Of a stretch of 64,000 nucleotides of DNA, positions 19,391 to 27,173 are shown piece by piece. This DNA is from Mycolicibacterium xanthum (GTDB lineage: Bacteria > Actinomycetota > Actinomycetes > Mycobacteriales > Mycobacteriaceae). The notes under the pieces are model-generated. The model did no database searches, had not been told where the DNA came from, and was given only the letters and a program-made list of their open reading frames with translations. Where the stretch lies: the NCBI RefSeq assembly GCF_019710635.1, contig NZ_JAIFZS010000001.1, positions 310,001-374,000 of the forward strand. Reading direction: 5' to 3'. The position numbers and the translations under genes were made by a program. The first letter of the stretch is position 1; the number at the start of each line of letters is the position of its first letter.

Positions 19391-19716
19391 CTGCCCAGTT
19401 CAGCGCACCGAGCGAGGTGAACACCAGACCCGTTCGAGTTGCCTGTGGATGGTCGGGGAGCCACCCGCAGGCATGGTCGCTGAGTGGTAAAAGCACCCTG
19501 TTACGGCGTGTAAACTGCTAACCGCAGCTCGCTTCCGCGGGCTGACTTCGCGCGTCTGCAGCACGAGCCCATCGGTTCGTCACCTGTATGCCGGGCGGTC
19601 CCGCTCGAGATTTCCGCTCAGGATCTCTCGGATGGGTCCGGCATCGAAGCAGTCGCCAGGGTCCGGCTCACCCGATGCCGGACGACAACCGATAACTGAA
19701 GGTAAGGCACACGACC
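19391..19716. promoter_or_regulatory. Upstream region of the rpsB-tsf operon
   Basis: 326 bases without a gene. It separates the divergent M23 peptidase gene from rpsB. TGTAAACT at 19509-19516 contains a plausible -10 (TAAACT), giving a leader of about 195 bases before rpsB, but no good -35 was found. The leader contains the hairpin listed separately. Confidence 0.4.
19636..19683 (+). promoter_or_regulatory. Perfect 11-base stem in the rpsB leader
   Basis: GTCCGGCATCG at 19636-19646 pairs exactly with CGATGCCGGAC at 19673-19683 across 26 bases, ending 33 bases before the rpsB start. GGGTCCGGC also occurs again inside the loop (19659-19667), allowing an alternative pairing. A structured leader would fit autogenous control by S2, known for rpsB in other bacteria; that role is inferred. 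Confidence 0.5.
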
Positions 19717-20529
19717 ATGGCTGTCGTAACCATGAAGCAGCTGCTCGACAGCGGCACCCACTTCGGGCACCAGACCCGTCGCTGGAACCCCAAGATGAAG
19801 CGGTTCATCTTCACCGACCGCAACGGCATCTACATCATCGACCTGCAGCAGACGCTGACCTACATCGACAAGGCGTATGAGTTCGTCAAGGAGACCGTCG
19901 CCCACGGTGGCTCCATCATGTTCGTCGGCACCAAGAAGCAGGCCCAGGAGTCCATCGCCGAGGAGGCGACCCGCGTCGGCATGCCCTACGTGAACCAGCG
20001 CTGGCTGGGCGGCATGCTCACCAACTTCTCCACCGTGCACAAGCGCCTGCAGCGCCTCAAGGAGCTCGAGGCGATGGAGCAGACCGGTGGGTTCGAGGGT
20101 CGCACCAAGAAGGAAATCCTGATGCTGACCCGCGAGAAGAACAAGCTCGAGCGCAGCCTCGGTGGTATCCGCGACATGCAGAAGGTGCCCAGCGCCGTGT
20201 GGGTCGTGGACACCAACAAGGAGCACATCGCCGTCGGCGAGGCCCGCAAGCTGGGCATCCCCGTCATCGCGATCCTCGACACCAACTGCGATCCCGACCT
20301 CGTCGACTACCCGATCCCGGGCAACGACGACGCCATCCGCTCTGCCGCGCTGCTGACCAAGGTGATCGCCTCCGCGGTGGCCGAGGGCCTGCAGGCCCGC
20401 GCCGGTGCCGGCGCCGACAAGCCGGAGGCCGAGTCGGCCGAGCCGCTCGCCGAGTGGGAGCAGGAGCTGCTCGCGGGTGCCACCACGTCGCCCGAGGCGG
20501 CCGGCGAGACCCCCGCCCCCACCCAGTAG
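19717..20529 (+). CDS. rpsB: 30S ribosomal protein S2
   Basis: 270 residues. [20 protein letters not shown] at the N-terminus, [22 protein letters not shown] and [20 protein letters not shown] are the standard S2 signatures. The acidic, Ala/Pro/Glu-rich C-terminal tail (from about residue 230) is usual for actinobacteria. ATG 19717 follows AAGGTAAGG. S2 joins late in 30S assembly and is needed for S1 binding. Co-transcribed with tsf, 31 bases downstream. Confidence 0.97.
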   Translation: MAVVTMKQLLDSGTHFGHQTRRWNPKMKRFIFTDRNGIYIIDLQQTLTYIDKAYEFVKETVAHGGSIMFVGTKKQAQESIAEEATRVGMPYVNQRWLGGMLTNFSTVHKRLQRLKELEAMEQTGGFEGRTKKEILMLTREKNKLERSLGGIRDMQKVPSAVWVVDTNKEHIAVGEARKLGIPVIAILDTNCDPDLVDYPIPGNDDAIRSAALLTKVIASAVAEGLQARAGAGADKPEAESAEPLAEWEQELLAGATTSPEAAGETPAPTQ

Positions 20530-20560
20530 AAGATCGTCGTATCTGTAGCGAAAGGCTGAC

Positions 20561-21376
20561 ATGGCTAACTACACCGCTGCCGACGTCAAGCGCCTTCGGG
20601 AGCTGACCGGCGCCGGAATGCTGGACTCGAAGAACGCGCTCGTCGATGCCGACGGCGACTTCGACAAGGCTGTCGAGCTGCTGCGCATCAAGGGCGCCAA
20701 GGACGTCGGCAAGCGCGCCGAGCGCGCCACCGCCGAGGGCCTGGTCGCGGCCAAGGACGGCGCCCTGATCGAGCTCAACTCCGAGACCGACTTCGTCGCC
20801 AAGAACGCCGAGTTCCAGGCCGTCGCCGACCAGATCGTGGCGGCCGCGGCCGCCGCGAAGGCGACCGACCTGGACGCGCTCAAGGCTGCGAAGGCGGGGG
20901 ATACCACCGTCGAGCAGACCATCGCCGACCTGTCGGCGAAGATCGGCGAGAAGCTCGAGCTGCGTCGGGTGGCGTACTTCGACGGCACGGTCGAGACCTA
21001 CCTGCACAAGCGGGCGGCCGACCTGCCGCCCGCGGTCGGGGTGCTCGTCGAGTACACCGGCGACGACAAGAGTGCGGCGCACGCCGTCGCGCTGCAGATC
21101 GCCGCGCTGAAGGCCAAGTACCTCACCCGTGAGGACGTGCCGGAGGACATCGTCGCCAACGAGCGGCGCATCGCCGAGGAGACGGCCCGCAACGAGGGCA
21201 AGCCCGAACAGGCGCTGCCCAAGATCGTCGAGGGCCGGGTCACCGGCTTCTACAAGGACGTCGTGCTGCTCGACCAGCCGTCGGTGTCCGACAACAAGAA
21301 GACCGTCAAGGCGCTGCTCGACCAGGCCGGCGTGACCGTGACCCGGTTCGTCCGGTTCGAGGTCGGCCAGGCCTGA
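20561..21376 (+). CDS. tsf: Elongation factor Ts
   Basis: 271 residues. UBA-like N-terminus [19 protein letters not shown], the core motif [10 protein letters not shown] near residue 77 that inserts into EF-Tu, and C-terminal [19 protein letters not shown]. It exchanges GDP for GTP on EF-Tu. ATG 20561 follows GCGAAAGGCTGAC. The transcript probably ends at the strong hairpin at 21446-21508. Confidence 0.97.
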   Translation: MANYTAADVKRLRELTGAGMLDSKNALVDADGDFDKAVELLRIKGAKDVGKRAERATAEGLVAAKDGALIELNSETDFVAKNAEFQAVADQIVAAAAAAKATDLDALKAAKAGDTTVEQTIADLSAKIGEKLELRRVAYFDGTVETYLHKRAADLPPAVGVLVEYTGDDKSAAHAVALQIAALKAKYLTREDVPEDIVANERRIAEETARNEGKPEQALPKIVEGRVTGFYKDVVLLDQPSVSDNKKTVKALLDQAGVTVTRFVRFEVGQA

Positions 21377-21445
21377 TGACGATGCCGGGTGAGGTACGAG
21401 CCCGGAGGAGGAATCGGGCCAATCAGGCTCAGGCCTAGACCGCGA

Positions 21446-21508
21446 GCAGACGCAAAGGTCCCCGCACGCCTGGAAACCACTAGCGTGTCGGGGACCTTTC
21501 GCGTCTGC
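21446..21508 (+). terminator. Terminator of rpsB-tsf
   Basis: A long hairpin: arm 21446-21468 pairs with 21484-21508 almost perfectly (one bulged base), with core AAAGGTCCCCG / CGGGGACCTTT and a 15-base loop. It has no T-tract, which is common for mycobacterial terminators. It ends 45 bases before the amidase start. Confidence 0.8.
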
Positions 21509-21540
21509 CGACCCCGGGCCACCTGGGCGGTACGCTTTGG

Positions 21541-21553
21541 TACCGTCGTGCCA
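21541..21553 (+). promoter_or_regulatory. Candidate -10 for leaderless amidase mRNA
   Basis: TACCGT at 21541-21546 is followed by six bases and then ATG 21553, with no ribosome site. This predicts that transcription starts on the start codon. A second TANNNT hexamer, TACGCT, lies at 21531-21536. Confidence 0.45.
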
Positions 21554-22959
21554 TGGATCGTATCAACGCCTTCGGCGACGACGCCCTGGGTGACCTGGAC
21601 GCCGTCGGCCTGGTGGACGCCCTGCGGGCCGGCACGGTATCGGCCGCAGAGCTCAACGACGCCGCGATCGCCCGCACCGAAGCGGTCAACCCCGCCCTCA
21701 ACGGACTGGCCTACGAAGCCTTCGACCGGGCGCGGGAGCGGGCCCGGCTGAAGCGACCCTACGGCGGTTTCTTCGACGGGGTGCCGTCGTTCATCAAGGA
21801 CAACGTCGCCGTCGCCGGGATGCCGACGATGGAGGGCACCGACGCGTGGGACCCGCGGCCGGCCGCCGAGGACGGCGACTTCGCCCGAGCGTTCCTGGCC
21901 ACCGGCCTGATCCCGCTGGGCAAGACCCAGCTCTCGGAGTTCGGTTTCAGCGCGGCCGCCGAGCATCCGCGGCTCGGGCCGGTGCGCAACCCGTGGAACA
22001 CCGCCCACATCGCCGGGGCGTCGTCGTCCGGGTCGGGCGCGTTCGTGGCGGCCGGAGTGGTGCCCATCGCGCACGCCAACGACGGCGGTGGCTCGATCAG
22101 GATCCCCGCCTCCTGCAACGGGCTGGTCGGCCTCAAGCCGACCCGCGGCCGGCTCCCGTTGGACGCGAACATGCGTCAGATGCCGCTGCGGATCGTCGCC
22201 AACGGTGTGGTGACCCGCTCGGTGCGCGACACCGCGGCGTTCTACCGGGAGATGGAACGCATCGTCGCCGACCCCAAGCTGCCGCCGGTCGGCGACGTCA
22301 CCGGGCAGAGCGAGCGGCGACTGAACATCGCGGTGTGCACCCAGTCGATCCACCGCGAGGCCGCCGCCGAGGTGACCGAGCTGACACTGAAGACCGCGGC
22401 GTTGCTCGAGGGACTCGGGCACCGGGTCAGCGTGATCGACAACCCGGTGCCCCGCCGGTTCATGGACGACTTCCTCTTGTACTGGTCGTTTCTCGCGTTC
22501 GCGCTGGTGCGCGGTGGCCGGCGCACGTTCGGCGAGAGTTTCGACCGCAGCCGCCTGGACAACCTCACGCTCGGGCTCGAACAGCACGCGGCACGCAATC
22601 TGCACCGGCTGCCGACCGCCACCGCGCGGCTGGCCCGGGTACGACGGATCATGTCGCGAGCGACGGCGGACTACGAGGTCGTTCTGACGCCGACGCTCGC
22701 CGATGTCACGCCGCGGGTCGGTCACCTCGATCCCACCGCGGACTACCCGCAGATCATCGACCGGCTCATCGAGTGGGTGGCGTTCACCCCGTTGCAGAAC
22801 GCGACGGGTGATCCGGCTATCTCGTTGCCGCTCGCGGAATCCGCATCGGGGCTTCCCGTCGGCATGATGTTCGCCGCCGACCGCGGTGCGGAATCCACGC
22901 TGCTCCAACTGGCCTACGAGCTCGAGCAGGCGCAGCCCTGGGCCAACCTCCACCACTGA
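21553..22959 (+). CDS. amiC: Amidase-signature enzyme (AmiC-like)
   Basis: 468 residues with the amidase-signature triad: Lys in FIKDNVA near residue 79, the Gly/Ser-rich loop GASSSGSGA near 158 and GGSIRIPASCNGLVGLKPT near 178, which supplies the cis-Ser and nucleophile. It hydrolyses a carboxamide, releasing ammonia; the substrate is unknown. The gene follows tsf in the order I recall for M. tuberculosis amiC, which is why that symbol is used. Confidence 0.85.
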   Translation: MDRINAFGDDALGDLDAVGLVDALRAGTVSAAELNDAAIARTEAVNPALNGLAYEAFDRARERARLKRPYGGFFDGVPSFIKDNVAVAGMPTMEGTDAWDPRPAAEDGDFARAFLATGLIPLGKTQLSEFGFSAAAEHPRLGPVRNPWNTAHIAGASSSGSGAFVAAGVVPIAHANDGGGSIRIPASCNGLVGLKPTRGRLPLDANMRQMPLRIVANGVVTRSVRDTAAFYREMERIVADPKLPPVGDVTGQSERRLNIAVCTQSIHREAAAEVTELTLKTAALLEGLGHRVSVIDNPVPRRFMDDFLLYWSFLAFALVRGGRRTFGESFDRSRLDNLTLGLEQHAARNLHRLPTATARLARVRRIMSRATADYEVVLTPTLADVTPRVGHLDPTADYPQIIDRLIEWVAFTPLQNATGDPAISLPLAESASGLPVGMMFAADRGAESTLLQLAYELEQAQPWANLHH

Positions 22960-23019
22960 ACTGTGTCGAGATCGCCCCTGGGCCGCAACGGAATCCGTCG
23001 GTCCGGCGACACAGCGCCG

Positions 23020-23041
23020 TAACGGGACCACGGTCCTGTTA
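23020..23041. promoter_or_regulatory. 22-base imperfect palindrome before the ABC transporter genes
   Basis: TAACGGGACC at 23020-23029 and GGTCCTGTTA at 23032-23041 form a dyad with one mismatch and a two-base centre. The tiny loop favours a protein-binding operator over a terminator hairpin. It ends 59 bases before the first permease start. No regulator gene is adjacent. Confidence 0.5.
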
Positions 23042-23100
23042 ACCGCGCGGACACGGGGGGTGGCGTTTGGTGAAACTTTCCGAACCCACCATCGCTTGTT

Positions 23101-24276
23101 GTGGAGACCAGTCAGGTCAGCAACACGCCCACGCAAGGTCGATCACCGCAGATCCCCACCGGTTCACAGAACACGTTCATGTGCCTGGTTCGGTTCGCGC
23201 TGGCCAACATTCGGCGCCGCCCCGAGCGGTTCATCCTGTCTGTCCTGGGCATCGCGCTGGCGATAGCGTGCGTGACGATCGTTCGGACGATCTCGTCGAG
23301 TTTCGCGATCACCGGCGCCGACTCCATCACCGACGTCCTCGGAGGGGGACAGTTGTGGGTGGTGCCGGCGGCCGGTGTGCACTATGACCCGTCGGCTCAG
23401 GCGCTGATCGCCGATGGTCCGGCGCCGGCGATCACCATCCCGGACGGATGGACCGGGACCCGGACCCTGTCGGGGCTCACCGATGTGGGCGGTCAGTCGG
23501 TCGCTTTGCGTGGCGATGACGAAGTCTCCAGTGGCACAGCAATTGTGGGATCCGGCCTCGCCGAACGTCTCGGCCTCTCCGAGGGTGACCGGGTGGTGGC
23601 GGGCGGGCGCAGCCTGCAGGTCGGTGTCCGTGGCGACGGCCAGTCGATGACGGTGGCCACCGGGCTGGCCCGGTCCATCGTCGGCGACAACGGCTGGTGG
23701 GTGGTGGCGGCTCCGCCGGACCAACAGCAGCGCCGCGACCTGGGGCAGCACTTCAGCACCGCGACCGGGCTGCCGTTCACCGTCGACCCGGCGCAGCAGC
23801 CCGATCCCGGCGGCGCCGGGCTGATCTACGACACGGTCGGTGGATCGGGTCCGCTGACGTTCGAACAGAACTACTCGGCCCTGTTCTCCGGCAAGGTCAC
23901 CGGCTCGGCGCTCGGGCTGATCTCGACGATCGGCCTCGCACTGGGGTTCGTCATCGCGGTGTCGTCGTTTCTGGCCGCGGTGACCGAGCGCCGGCGCGAG
24001 TTCGGCATCATGTCCAGCATCGGCCTCGCCGACGAGGTGCTGTACTTCTTCCTCGTCGAGTCGGCCCTGGTGTTCGTGGTCGCCTACCTGGTCGGCATCA
24101 TCGCCGCCGGCATCGCTGTGGCACTGGTGATTCCGGGAATCGCGACGGTGACCGCGTGGTTGCAGGGCGCCGCGATGACGGCCATGTTCCTGCCGGCGAT
24201 GGCCATCATCGGTGCGCTGGTGCCGGTGCACCGGCTGTTGCAACAGCGGCCGGTGTCATTGCTCGGGGACCGGTAG
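23101..24276 (+). CDS. ABC transporter permease, MacB/FtsX type
   Basis: 391 residues. The first membrane helix (about 40-58, RFILSVLGIALAIACVTIV) is followed by an extracytoplasmic domain of roughly 200 residues and three C-terminal helices (about 280-375), with the FtsX-like coupling region FGIMSSIGLADEVLYFFLVE. The start is uncertain: GTG 23101 gives a 26-residue lead-in with no ribosome site; ATG 23179 is an alternative. With the next two genes it makes a tripartite-type exporter or lipoprotein/antimicrobial-handling system. Confidence 0.85.
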   Translation: METSQVSNTPTQGRSPQIPTGSQNTFMCLVRFALANIRRRPERFILSVLGIALAIACVTIVRTISSSFAITGADSITDVLGGGQLWVVPAAGVHYDPSAQALIADGPAPAITIPDGWTGTRTLSGLTDVGGQSVALRGDDEVSSGTAIVGSGLAERLGLSEGDRVVAGGRSLQVGVRGDGQSMTVATGLARSIVGDNGWWVVAAPPDQQQRRDLGQHFSTATGLPFTVDPAQQPDPGGAGLIYDTVGGSGPLTFEQNYSALFSGKVTGSALGLISTIGLALGFVIAVSSFLAAVTERRREFGIMSSIGLADEVLYFFLVESALVFVVAYLVGIIAAGIAVALVIPGIATVTAWLQGAAMTAMFLPAMAIIGALVPVHRLLQQRPVSLLGDR

Positions 24277-24310
24277 CCGTGGTGTGGCGGTCGACATCGA
24301 GAAAGGGCTG

Positions 24311-24877
24311 ATGGTGCGCAAAGGTCTGGCATACGGCTGGCTGGCCGCCCGGCGGCGGGCCGGGGAGATGGTGCTGCCGGCGGTGACCACCGCGACGGGC
24401 GCTTTCCTGGTGGTCATCGTCTTGGGCATGTCCGAGGGGATCCGCAGCCAGTCGGCGGCGCTGGGGCACGCCGACGAGATCGGCCGCGCGGTCGTGTTGA
24501 TCGCCGTCACCGTGCTGCTGGTCGGGGTGGCCGAGGTCGCGGTGGCGACCACCCGCACGGTCGCGCACCGCACCCGCGAACTCGGGGTGCTCGGCGCCAA
24601 CGGGGTGCCCCGCAAGCCGGTGGTGGCCGCGCTGTTGGTCGAACCGGTGATCTCCGCGGTCGTGGGTGCGATCGCCGGTGCGCTGCTGGCGGTGCTCACC
24701 GGGGTGGTGCTGGGGATGACCGGGCTGGTCGCCACCGGGGTGTCCTACGGCGGGCTGGCGATCGGCACCGCGATCGCGATCGTGGTCAGCATCGTCGCCG
24801 CACTGGCCACCAGCATCGTGCCCACCTGGAAGGCCGCCTCACGGCCGCCCATCCGTTCGCTGGCAGCAGGAGGCTGA
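24311..24877 (+). CDS. Short FtsX-type permease partner
   Basis: 188 residues from ATG 24311 (GAGAAAGGG upstream; GTG 24284 possible). It has a first helix (about 19-38, VLPAVTTATGAFLVVIVLGM), only about 20 residues outside the membrane, then three helices with RTRELGVLGANGVPRKPVV as the coupling loop. Compared with its partner the whole periplasm-facing domain is absent. It ends four bases before the ATPase gene, so the three genes form one unit. Confidence 0.8.
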   Translation: MVRKGLAYGWLAARRRAGEMVLPAVTTATGAFLVVIVLGMSEGIRSQSAALGHADEIGRAVVLIAVTVLLVGVAEVAVATTRTVAHRTRELGVLGANGVPRKPVVAALLVEPVISAVVGAIAGALLAVLTGVVLGMTGLVATGVSYGGLAIGTAIAIVVSIVAALATSIVPTWKAASRPPIRSLAAGG

Positions 24878-24880
24878 CCC

Positions 24881-25609
24881 ATGACCACGCTCGACGAATC
24901 GGCAGGGACCGCAGCGGCGGTCGGCGCCGGCGGCAAGGCGCCGGTGATCGAGATCTCCGACGTGTGGAAACTGCACAAGCTGGGTGACGAGGTCGTCAAG
25001 GCGTTGATCGCCGCCGAACTGACCGTGATGCCCGGCGAGTTCGTCTGCCTGATGGGCCCGAGTGGCAGCGGAAAGTCGACGCTGCTGAACATCATCGGAG
25101 GACTGGACCGGCCGACGAAGGGCAGCGTCAAGATCGCGGGCAAGGACACCGCGCTGCTGACCGAGAGCCAGTACGCGGCGCTGCGTCACGACACCATCGG
25201 GTTCATCTTCCAGAGCTACAACCTGATCCCGTTCCTGTCGGCGGTGGAGAACGTCGAACTGCCGCTGATGTTCGAGCCCTACGACCGCAAGATGCTGCGC
25301 AAACGGGCGGTCGAGTTGCTCGAGCTGGTCGGGCTCGGTCACCGGATCAACCACCAGCCGACCAAGATGTCGGGCGGCGAGCAGCAGCGCACCGCGATCG
25401 CGCGGTCGCTGATCAGCAACCCGACCCTGGTGCTGGCCGACGAGCCGACGGCCAACCTCGACCACCGCACGGGGGAGACGGTGGTGCGCATGCTGCGCGA
25501 CCTGTGCTCGACCATGGGCGTCACCGTGGTTGCCAGCACCCATGACCCCACGGTGGCCGACGAAGCGAGCCGTGTCGTCCGGATGAAAGACGGACAGATC
25601 GTCAACTGA
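24881..25609 (+). CDS. ABC transporter ATP-binding protein, MacB/LolD type
   Basis: 242 residues. Walker A GPSGSGKST near residue 62, Q-loop FIFQSYNLIPFLSAVENVEL, signature MSGGEQQRTAIARSL near 164, Walker B LVLADEPTANLD near 183, and switch His in VASTHDP. The QSYNLIPFLSAVENVELPL form is typical of the MacB/LolD/FtsE group, which drives mechanotransmission instead of classical transport. It powers the two permeases just upstream. Confidence 0.95.
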   Translation: MTTLDESAGTAAAVGAGGKAPVIEISDVWKLHKLGDEVVKALIAAELTVMPGEFVCLMGPSGSGKSTLLNIIGGLDRPTKGSVKIAGKDTALLTESQYAALRHDTIGFIFQSYNLIPFLSAVENVELPLMFEPYDRKMLRKRAVELLELVGLGHRINHQPTKMSGGEQQRTAIARSLISNPTLVLADEPTANLDHRTGETVVRMLRDLCSTMGVTVVASTHDPTVADEASRVVRMKDGQIVN

Positions 25610-25649
25610 CCAACCAAGTTGGTCCCCAACACATGTGGGAGACAAGCGA

Positions 25650-27167
25650 ATGACACAAACGGAGCCCGCGCCGCCGGCGGATCGCGACAAGTTGATGACC
25701 ACCGAGCTCGTCCCCGAGCAGATCCTGCCCAAGGTGATGAGCACGTTCGGTCTGACGGCCGCCTACGTCTTCATCATCTGCTGGATCACCGGCTCGTCGG
25801 TGATGGCCACCGGCGGCTGGACCGCCATCCCGATGTGGGTGCTCGGCATCCTGACGTTCCTGGTCCCGGCGGGCATGGCCGTCGTGGAACTCGGCAATCT
25901 GTGGCCGGGTCAGGGCGGCGTGTACATCTGGGCCACCCGCACGATGGGCGAGACGTGGGGGTTCATCGGCGGCTACCTGTCGTGGGTACCGGTGATCCTC
26001 AACGCCGCATCGTCGCCCGCGGTGGTGCTGTCCTTCCTGTTGCTGGCCTTCCACTCCGAGCTGGGCGTGACGACGAGCGTCATCCTGCAGCTGGTGATCC
26101 TGTGGACGGTGATCGGGCTGGCCCTGGCGAAACTCGCGGCCAGCCAGCGGATCATGAACGTGGTCTTCGTCGTGTTCGGCATCCTCGCGCTGACGATCTT
26201 CATCGCCGGCCTGCTGTTCGCGGTGAAGCACGGCTCCGCGACCCCCTTCAGCTGGTCGGATGCCCTGGTTCCGAACTTCGCGGTGGCGGGCTTCCTCTAC
26301 GGCACGGTGCTGCTGTACCTGCTCGGTGTCGAGACGCCGTACAACATGGGCGCCGAGTTCCTGTCGGTGCGCAAGAGCGGTCCGCGGATGATCCTGTGGG
26401 GGTCGACGGCCCTGGTGGCGATCTACCTGCTGACGACGCTCGGCACGATGATGGCACTGCCCACCGACGAGATCGACGCCGTCACCGGTGTGATCGGCAT
26501 GCTGGACGTGGCCGGTTTCCCGGGCCTGATGGAGATCTGCGCGATCGTGCTGGCGTTGGTGATCATCGTGGCGCTGATGACCTACCAGGTCGCCTACTCG
26601 CGGCTGATCTTCGTCTCGGGGTTGGAGCGCCACCTGCCGCGGATCTTCACCCACCTCAACCCGAGGACGCGTAATCCGGTGTCCGCCATCCTGATCCAGG
26701 GCGTGATCTCGTCGCTGATCCTGGTCGGGCTGTACTCGCAGAGCAGCCTGGTCAACACGACCATCTTCCTGCAGGGCGGTCTTTCCACGGTGTGGCTGAT
26801 CTCCGGCTTCTTCTTCCTGTTCCCGGTGATCGTGGCCCGCAAGAAGTACGCGGATCGCTATGAGAACGAGACGTTCTGGCGCATCCCCGGCGGCATGGTC
26901 GGTGTCTGGATCACCGTGATCGTCGGCACGATCGGCACCATCGGCGGCATCTACTACTCGTTCGCGAAGTCGTGGCTGGCCAGTTCGGGTGTCGGCGATG
27001 GCGAGTGGATGATGTGGGTCGGCGGCATCAGCCTCGCGATGGTCGCGCTCGGGGTCGCCGTGTACGTGTTCGGCCGCCGGTCGGCATCGAAGATGAACCA
27101 AGAGGACGCCCTGGCCCATCTGGCGGTCCTCGACCTGAACACCGAAACGAAAACCGCGGAGGCGTGA
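25650..27167 (+). CDS. APC-family amino acid/amine permease
   Basis: 505 residues with about 12 membrane helices. It carries the APC signature near helix 1 (FGLTAAYVFIICWITGSSVM), VELGNLWPGQGGVYIWATRT near 85 and a conserved RLIFVSGLERHLPRIFTHLN loop. ATG 25650 follows GGGAGA. It lies six bases before a copper amine oxidase gene, so it probably imports the amine that the oxidase uses, or an amino acid precursor. A short inverted repeat (ACCAAC/GTTGGT, 25609-25623) precedes it. Confidence 0.88.
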   Translation: MTQTEPAPPADRDKLMTTELVPEQILPKVMSTFGLTAAYVFIICWITGSSVMATGGWTAIPMWVLGILTFLVPAGMAVVELGNLWPGQGGVYIWATRTMGETWGFIGGYLSWVPVILNAASSPAVVLSFLLLAFHSELGVTTSVILQLVILWTVIGLALAKLAASQRIMNVVFVVFGILALTIFIAGLLFAVKHGSATPFSWSDALVPNFAVAGFLYGTVLLYLLGVETPYNMGAEFLSVRKSGPRMILWGSTALVAIYLLTTLGTMMALPTDEIDAVTGVIGMLDVAGFPGLMEICAIVLALVIIVALMTYQVAYSRLIFVSGLERHLPRIFTHLNPRTRNPVSAILIQGVISSLILVGLYSQSSLVNTTIFLQGGLSTVWLISGFFFLFPVIVARKKYADRYENETFWRIPGGMVGVWITVIVGTIGTIGGIYYSFAKSWLASSGVGDGEWMMWVGGISLAMVALGVAVYVFGRRSASKMNQEDALAHLAVLDLNTETKTAEA

Positions 27168-27173
27168 CCCGAA

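Noticed and set aside
25609-25623. ACCAAC/GTTGGT inverted repeat before the permease
   Set aside because: Only six-base arms with a three-base loop; too short to call a terminator or operator on its own.
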